Shown: positions 7,080 through 10,446 of the stretch, one piece after another
Numbering within the stretch: position 1 is the first letter of the stretch
How the letters are laid out: each line of letters begins with the position of its first letter
Assembly (NCBI GenBank): GCA_017984715.1
Contig: JAGNYY010000021.1
Coordinates: forward strand, 1-10,446
Direction of reading: 5' to 3'
Length of the DNA stretch: 10,446 nucleotides
Source: Rhodoluna sp.
GTDB lineage: Bacteria; Actinomycetota; Actinomycetes; Actinomycetales; Microbacteriaceae
Notes under the pieces: generated by a model
Databases searched by the model: none
The model's input: the letters and a program-made list of their open reading frames with translations, nothing else
What the model was told of the DNA's origin: nothing
Position numbers and translations under genes: made by a program

Positions 7080-7577
7080 ATGAACCTAGATCACATTTTT
7101 GAGGACCTCGAAGCACAGTTCGATGGCTACTTGACGGCTACCCAACCGAGGCACTTCTTTGGGCGCAGTCAGGTGTTGCGTGTCTGGCACCAACGAGAGA
7201 GCATCACCGAACTCGCGGCCCCGATCCTCGGTAGAGATTTCGTGGCGGGGATGGCTCTGGGTTCAAACGTTTTCAAGTTGATTCGCCTCGAGGCTGTTTC
7301 AAAAATCTCCATGATTGAGTTGGTAAATTCAGGGGTCCCGACAAGCCGTTTCGTGCCGATAGGCATCCTGGACTTCTTAGAGCGGTTGCCGCTGCCATTC
7401 AGCATTCGGCTGCAACCTTTAGGCGATAAGTTATCTGCCAACTTCGTGGTGCTTGATTTCCTGGGGGAGGCGATGCTCGTGGAATCTGGAGAGCCCGAAA
7501 GCATCTTGCTCTTGCCCTTCGCAGGGATGGCGCATCTTGACTTGATTGATGTGGAGAACTTCGACATTCAATCCTGA
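7080..7577 (+). CDS. uncharacterised actinobacterial protein, 165 aa
   Basis: I do not recognise a named family with certainty. The protein is soluble-looking, lacks cysteine, and has no signal peptide or long membrane helix. It starts with an acidic amphipathic helix (MNLDHIFEDLEAQFDGYL), followed by a probable strand-rich core (ELAAPILGRDFVAGMALG, then VFKLIRLEAVSKI). The second half is rich in Leu, Ile, Phe and Val strands and ends acidic (LIDVENFDIQS). The combination of an N-terminal LFxDLEAQ-like helix with a central GRDF/GRDW turn reminds me of short actinobacterial proteins sometimes labelled 'Fis family regulator'. I see no helix-turn-helix to justify that label; a small beta-barrel core is a possible alternative. 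ATG 7080 is preferred because it opens directly on the conserved-looking MNLD helix. A GTG at 7062 would add six residues and has AAAGAA upstream. It probably forms a run with the next three genes. Confidence 0.7.
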   Translation: MNLDHIFEDLEAQFDGYLTATQPRHFFGRSQVLRVWHQRESITELAAPILGRDFVAGMALGSNVFKLIRLEAVSKISMIELVNSGVPTSRFVPIGILDFLERLPLPFSIRLQPLGDKLSANFVVLDFLGEAMLVESGEPESILLLPFAGMAHLDLIDVENFDIQS

Positions 7578-7598
7578 TTCTCCTAAAGAGTTGCCGGC

Positions 7599-8222
7599 AT
7601 GAAGAAAAAACGTCTTGGTGCTCAACAATTCATGTCCAGAAGAAACTTGTTGTTGGGTGTGTTTCTAATCGCCCTCTCGATGACGGGTGTTTGGTGGGTC
7701 ATTGAGCAAAATAATCGAACAGACGAGTTTTTGGTTGCCGCAAAACCAGCGGCCAGCGGGTCAATGATCACTGAGAACAGCTTTCGAGTGGTCAGAATGA
7801 ACTTGGGAGGCTCGGCTTCGCTCTATCTCAAGCCCGGAGACCTAGAACCGGGAAACTATTTGCTCAACACCATGGCCGTTGGGCAGTTGGTTGCGTTGGG
7901 TTCGGTGGCCTCGGCAATCATCGATGCCCGCCAGCCGGTGGTGATTTCTTCCACCATGCCTTTACCTCAGGGGGTGGGCGTTGGTGACTTTGTTGACATC
8001 TGGGTGTCGGAGGCAACTGAAGGCGGATCGTTTGGCGCTCCGATGACGTTGGTTTTAGATGCCGAGATTGTTGATGTTGCCGAGGCCACCGGCGTTCTGG
8101 CCGAACAGCAACCTCAGGTGCAGGTTTTGGTCCCCGTCGAATCGGTTAGCCCAATATTGGATGCCGTTGCCTCCAAGGACGCGTTATCGATGATCTTGAA
8201 GAGAAACCTTGGGAATGATTGA
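7599..8222 (+). CDS. SAF-domain membrane-anchored protein (CpaB/RcpC-like)
   Basis: A 207-aa protein with a basic cytoplasmic N-terminus (KKKR, SRR), one membrane segment at about residues 16-35 (NLLLGVFLIALSMTGVWWVI), and an extracytoplasmic portion. The region after the membrane (LVAAKPAASGSMITENSF through GQLVALGSVAS, about 45-105) has the order of a SAF domain: a strand, the step 'SGSMIT', and a later LV-A-G motif. SAF domains with this anchor occur in the Flp pilus assembly protein CpaB/RcpC, and many short actinobacterial versions stand outside pilus loci. The second half has strands suggesting a further small beta domain (GVGVGDFVDIWVS; MTLVLDAEIVDV). ATG 7599 has AAAGAG 8 nt upstream. 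It begins 21 bp after the previous stop and overlaps the next gene. The function is inferred from fold only; no pilin or TadA is in view. Confidence 0.75.
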   Translation: MKKKRLGAQQFMSRRNLLLGVFLIALSMTGVWWVIEQNNRTDEFLVAAKPAASGSMITENSFRVVRMNLGGSASLYLKPGDLEPGNYLLNTMAVGQLVALGSVASAIIDARQPVVISSTMPLPQGVGVGDFVDIWVSEATEGGSFGAPMTLVLDAEIVDVAEATGVLAEQQPQVQVLVPVESVSPILDAVASKDALSMILKRNLGND

Positions 8223-9081
8223 TCTTTTCAAGCGGAATGGGCGAGATGCTGCCCCAGTCACCGGCGGCTCGATTTGCGTTTGGGGTGCCGCTGGCTCGCC
8301 CGGAAAGTCAACCCTGGCTCTAAATATTGCCTGCGAACTGGCAACCGCGGGCAGGCGTGTTCTGTTGGTTGACTTAGATACCTATGCATCAAGCATTGGC
8401 ACCATGTTAGGCATCAGCGAACCGCCCCCAGGGCTGGCGGCGGCAGCTCGCCTCGTTGGCCAAGACCGTTTGGATAGGGAACAATTTGAACGTCTAGCCA
8501 TCGAATATCAAGTTGGGCACGGTTCTCTATCGGTGCTCACTGGGTTGGGGTCCGAGCCTAGGTGGCCAGAGATTACTGCAGATAAAACACGCGGTCTAAT
8601 AGCGAAGGCCCTTGAGAGTTATGAATTCGTGGTTCTCGATTTGGCAACCCCACTTGAAGCTGGGCTAAAACAAGTCGGTGGCATTGTCGACAGGAACGTA
8701 GCGACGCGAACGGCGCTCGAGGTGTGTGAGACAACGATCGCGGTGTTGAGTGCCGATCAGGTTGGCGTAAAGCGTTTCTGCGAATCTTACGAGCAGCTGC
8801 GCACGTTGGCGCGGGCGCCCATCCTGGTTGCGAATCGACTGCGTTCGAGTGCGCTGGGTGTGCGGGCGCAACAACAGGTGGAGGACGCAATTATGGAATT
8901 TTGTCGGTGTGAAATTCGGTGGTTCATTCCTGAAGATCGAACCTCCTGTGACCGGGCGGTTCTAGAAATGGTTCCTTTGGCGATGCTCAAGCGATCTTCT
9001 GGCGCAAGGCAAGCCATCGCTCAGTTCGCGCGACACAATTTTGAGATTGGTGATGGGCGCAAGTCGCCTAGACCCATCTAA
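8215..9081 (+). CDS. MinD/ParA-superfamily ATPase, CpaE/TadZ-like
   Basis: A 288-aa P-loop protein. The phosphate loop is GAAGSPGKST at residues 24-33. The A' motif VLLVDLDTYASSIG has D53 and D55, and Walker B is VVLDL with D142. These mark the SIMIBI class (ParA, MinD, TadZ/CpaE). The signature lysine of the deviant Walker A (KGGxxGKS) is replaced by alanine (residue 26), as in several CpaE/TadZ-like members, so dimer-dependent ATPase activity may be altered. The catalytic-type GKST remains. Cys-rich stretches (EVCETT; EFCRCEIRW) do not form an obvious metal site. ATG 8215 overlaps the SAF gene stop by 8 nt, implying coupled translation and a shared task; a TTG at 8209 would add two residues. 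CpaE-like ATPases position pilus or secretion machines at poles. A chromosome partition role is unlikely, as no parB or parS is seen. Confidence 0.75.
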   Translation: MIDLFKRNGRDAAPVTGGSICVWGAAGSPGKSTLALNIACELATAGRRVLLVDLDTYASSIGTMLGISEPPPGLAAAARLVGQDRLDREQFERLAIEYQVGHGSLSVLTGLGSEPRWPEITADKTRGLIAKALESYEFVVLDLATPLEAGLKQVGGIVDRNVATRTALEVCETTIAVLSADQVGVKRFCESYEQLRTLARAPILVANRLRSSALGVRAQQQVEDAIMEFCRCEIRWFIPEDRTSCDRAVLEMVPLAMLKRSSGARQAIAQFARHNFEIGDGRKSPRPI

Positions 9082-9091
9082 ACTCGGTTAA

Positions 9092-10446
9092 GTGTCATCA
9101 CTAAGCGACCTATTCAAGAAGCACGGTAAGGCGAGCAACGCCGATATCGAGTGGCTGCACCTGCTGCTTTCTGATTGGCAGTTGGTTGCCGACTTAGTGT
9201 TTGCCGACTTGGTGCTTTGGATTCCAACCAGCGAGGGTTCCTTCGTTGCCGCCGGCCACGCTCGCCCATCTAGTGCCGCAACAATCTTCTTCCGAGACAT
9301 CGCAGGTGAGCCAATCCGCAAAGAGTGGTCAAGTGCGGTCACTAAGGCATTCGAGTCGGGTCTTTCACAGCACCTTGGCGCACCAGACACCTACGACGGT
9401 TTGCTGACTCGGTTCAGTGCGATTCCGATTCGTCGACGCATTTCGAACAAATCTGAAGAGGTCACCGAAAAGCCGATTGCCGTGGTCACTCGACACACAA
9501 ATCTGGCCGAAGCCAAGGCTCCGAACAAGCTTCAGTTGAACTATCTGAGCTGTGGCAACTATTTGCTCGACATGATGGCCGACGGCGCCTACCCAGACTT
9601 TGCCAACCAGACCGGGCCTCGTCGCGGAGCCCCGCGAGCCAACGACGGTTTGCTTCGCCTCGATGTCGACGGCGTTGTCGAGTTTGCTAGCCCGAACGGG
9701 CTTTCCGCGTTCAACCGCCTCGGCATCAAGGGGGAGTTGGAAGGCCAGACTCTCGCCGCTGCTTCCGCGCCGGTGTTGAAGACGCGCATGAATGTCGATG
9801 AATCGCTGCCTCTGGTTCTCAACGGTCGCGCCCCCTGGCGCACCGACATGGAGTCGGCCAACATCACGCTTACCGTGCGCTCGATTCCGCTTCGCCAGGG
9901 CGGCCAGCGCACCGGCGCGATTGTTTTGTGTCGCGACGTGACCGAACTTCGCCGCCAAGAGCGTGAGCTGATCACCAAGGATGCGACCATCCGTGAAATT
10001 CACCACCGTGTGAAGAACAACCTGCAAACTGTGGCCAGCTTGCTGCGAATTCAGGCGCGACGCAGTGAAAGTGACGAAGTCAAAGAGTCGCTAAACCAGG
10101 CCATGCGACGCGTTGCCGCCATCGCGCTCGTGCACGACACCCTGTCAGAGGGCCTGAACCAGGATGTGAACTTCGACGAGGTCTTTGATCGCGTTCTGAT
10201 GTTGGCCAGCGAGGTCGCTTCGAGCATGAACACCTCGGTTCGAACCCTGATTGATGGACGATTCGGTCAGCTGAAGAGCGATATGGCCACCCCCTTGGCG
10301 GTTGCTCTGACTGAGATTGTCACCAATGCGGTTGAGCACGGTTTGGCCGACCGAAGTGGTGTTGTCGCCATCAACGCCGAACGCAAGCAGAAGCAACTCT
10401 TGATCACCGTTTCTGACAATGGCAAGGGCTTGACCGATGGCAAGGT
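9092..10446 (+). CDS. pdtaS: PdtaS-type cytosolic sensor histidine kinase (3' end outside window)
   Basis: The reading frame from GTG 9092 stays open for 451 codons to the window edge. An N-terminal GAF-like domain (about 1-140, WLHLLLSDWQLVADLVFADLVLWIP at its start) precedes a PAS domain (about 180-290). The PAS domain includes DGVVEFASPNGLSAFNRLG and ends TGAIVLCRDVTELRRQE. Next is a HisKA_2 phospho-acceptor helix, REIHHRVKNNLQTVASLL, with H304 and H305. The HATPase domain follows with the N box around N412 (TEIVTNAVEHG) and the G1 box at D442 (SDNGKG). This order matches mycobacterial PdtaS, which signals to the ANTAR-type antiterminator PdtaR; pdtaR is not here. No membrane helix is seen. 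It starts 10 bp after the ATPase gene, so it could be co-transcribed. No clear Shine-Dalgarno is visible. About 30-50 C-terminal residues are missing. Confidence 0.9.
   Translation, partial: MSSLSDLFKKHGKASNADIEWLHLLLSDWQLVADLVFADLVLWIPTSEGSFVAAGHARPSSAATIFFRDIAGEPIRKEWSSAVTKAFESGLSQHLGAPDTYDGLLTRFSAIPIRRRISNKSEEVTEKPIAVVTRHTNLAEAKAPNKLQLNYLSCGNYLLDMMADGAYPDFANQTGPRRGAPRANDGLLRLDVDGVVEFASPNGLSAFNRLGIKGELEGQTLAAASAPVLKTRMNVDESLPLVLNGRAPWRTDMESANITLTVRSIPLRQGGQRTGAIVLCRDVTELRRQERELITKDATIREIHHRVKNNLQTVASLLRIQARRSESDEVKESLNQAMRRVAAIALVHDTLSEGLNQDVNFDEVFDRVLMLASEVASSMNTSVRTLIDGRFGQLKSDMATPLAVALTEIVTNAVEHGLADRSGVVAINAERKQKQLLITVSDNGKGLTDGK

Noticed and set aside
8215..9081. ATPase as chromosome-partition ParA
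   Set aside because: There is no parB partner or parS site, the Walker A lacks the signature lysine, and the gene is coupled to a SAF membrane protein. A CpaE/TadZ-like role fits better.
9365..10027. 220-codon open frame on the minus strand inside the kinase gene
   Set aside because: It lies wholly antisense to the pdtaS frame, which shows GAF, PAS and HisKA_2 motifs. The minus-strand product has no recognisable motif and no ribosome binding site.
1..10446. CRISPR arrays, insertion sequences, tRNA or rRNA genes
   Set aside because: I saw no spaced repeats, transposase motifs, terminal inverted repeats or tRNA cloverleaf patterns. Almost all of the window is accounted for by core genes.

Overview
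The window looks like a chromosomal core segment of a moderate-GC actinobacterium, most plausibly a small-genome aquatic member of the Microbacteriaceae (Luna/Rhodoluna/Aquiluna-like). This rests on the gene order mtrB-lpqB-comF-hpf-secA, which is typical of Actinobacteria; on actinobacteria-specific families (LpqB, the Rv3235/DUF6459 family, a PdtaS-type kinase); and on GC that looks only slightly above 50% by eye. The lineage is inferred; no search was run.

Left half (1-6371, all + strand). The 3' end of the envelope sensor kinase gene mtrB overlaps lpqB by 4 nt. A ComF-type phosphoribosyltransferase and the long-form ribosome hibernation factor HPF follow. A strong hairpin terminator (3633-3669) separates hpf from secA, the motor ATPase of general protein export, which starts with TTG behind a good ribosome binding site.

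Middle (6372-7080). A Rv3235-family (DUF6459) gene lies on the - strand and converges on secA with only 5 bp between the stops. It is separated from the next + strand gene by a 130-bp divergent intergenic region that carries a perfect consensus DnaA box (7034-7042) next to a TATAAC -10-like hexamer.

Right part (7080-10446, + strand). A compact run of four genes: an uncharacterised cysteine-free 165-aa protein; a membrane-anchored SAF-domain (CpaB/RcpC-like) protein; a MinD/ParA/CpaE(TadZ)-like ATPase with a non-canonical Walker A, whose start overlaps the SAF gene stop; and a PdtaS-type cytosolic histidine kinase (GAF-like, PAS, HisKA_2, HATPase) cut by the window end. The SAF plus CpaE-like pair looks like two parts of a Flp/Tad pilus apparatus without the TadA motor or pilin genes in view. 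This is the least understood part of the window.

I found no mobile elements, CRISPR arrays, tRNAs or rRNAs. Apart from the 165-aa protein, the SAF/ATPase pair and the DnaA box, this is an ordinary, well-conserved actinobacterial locus.
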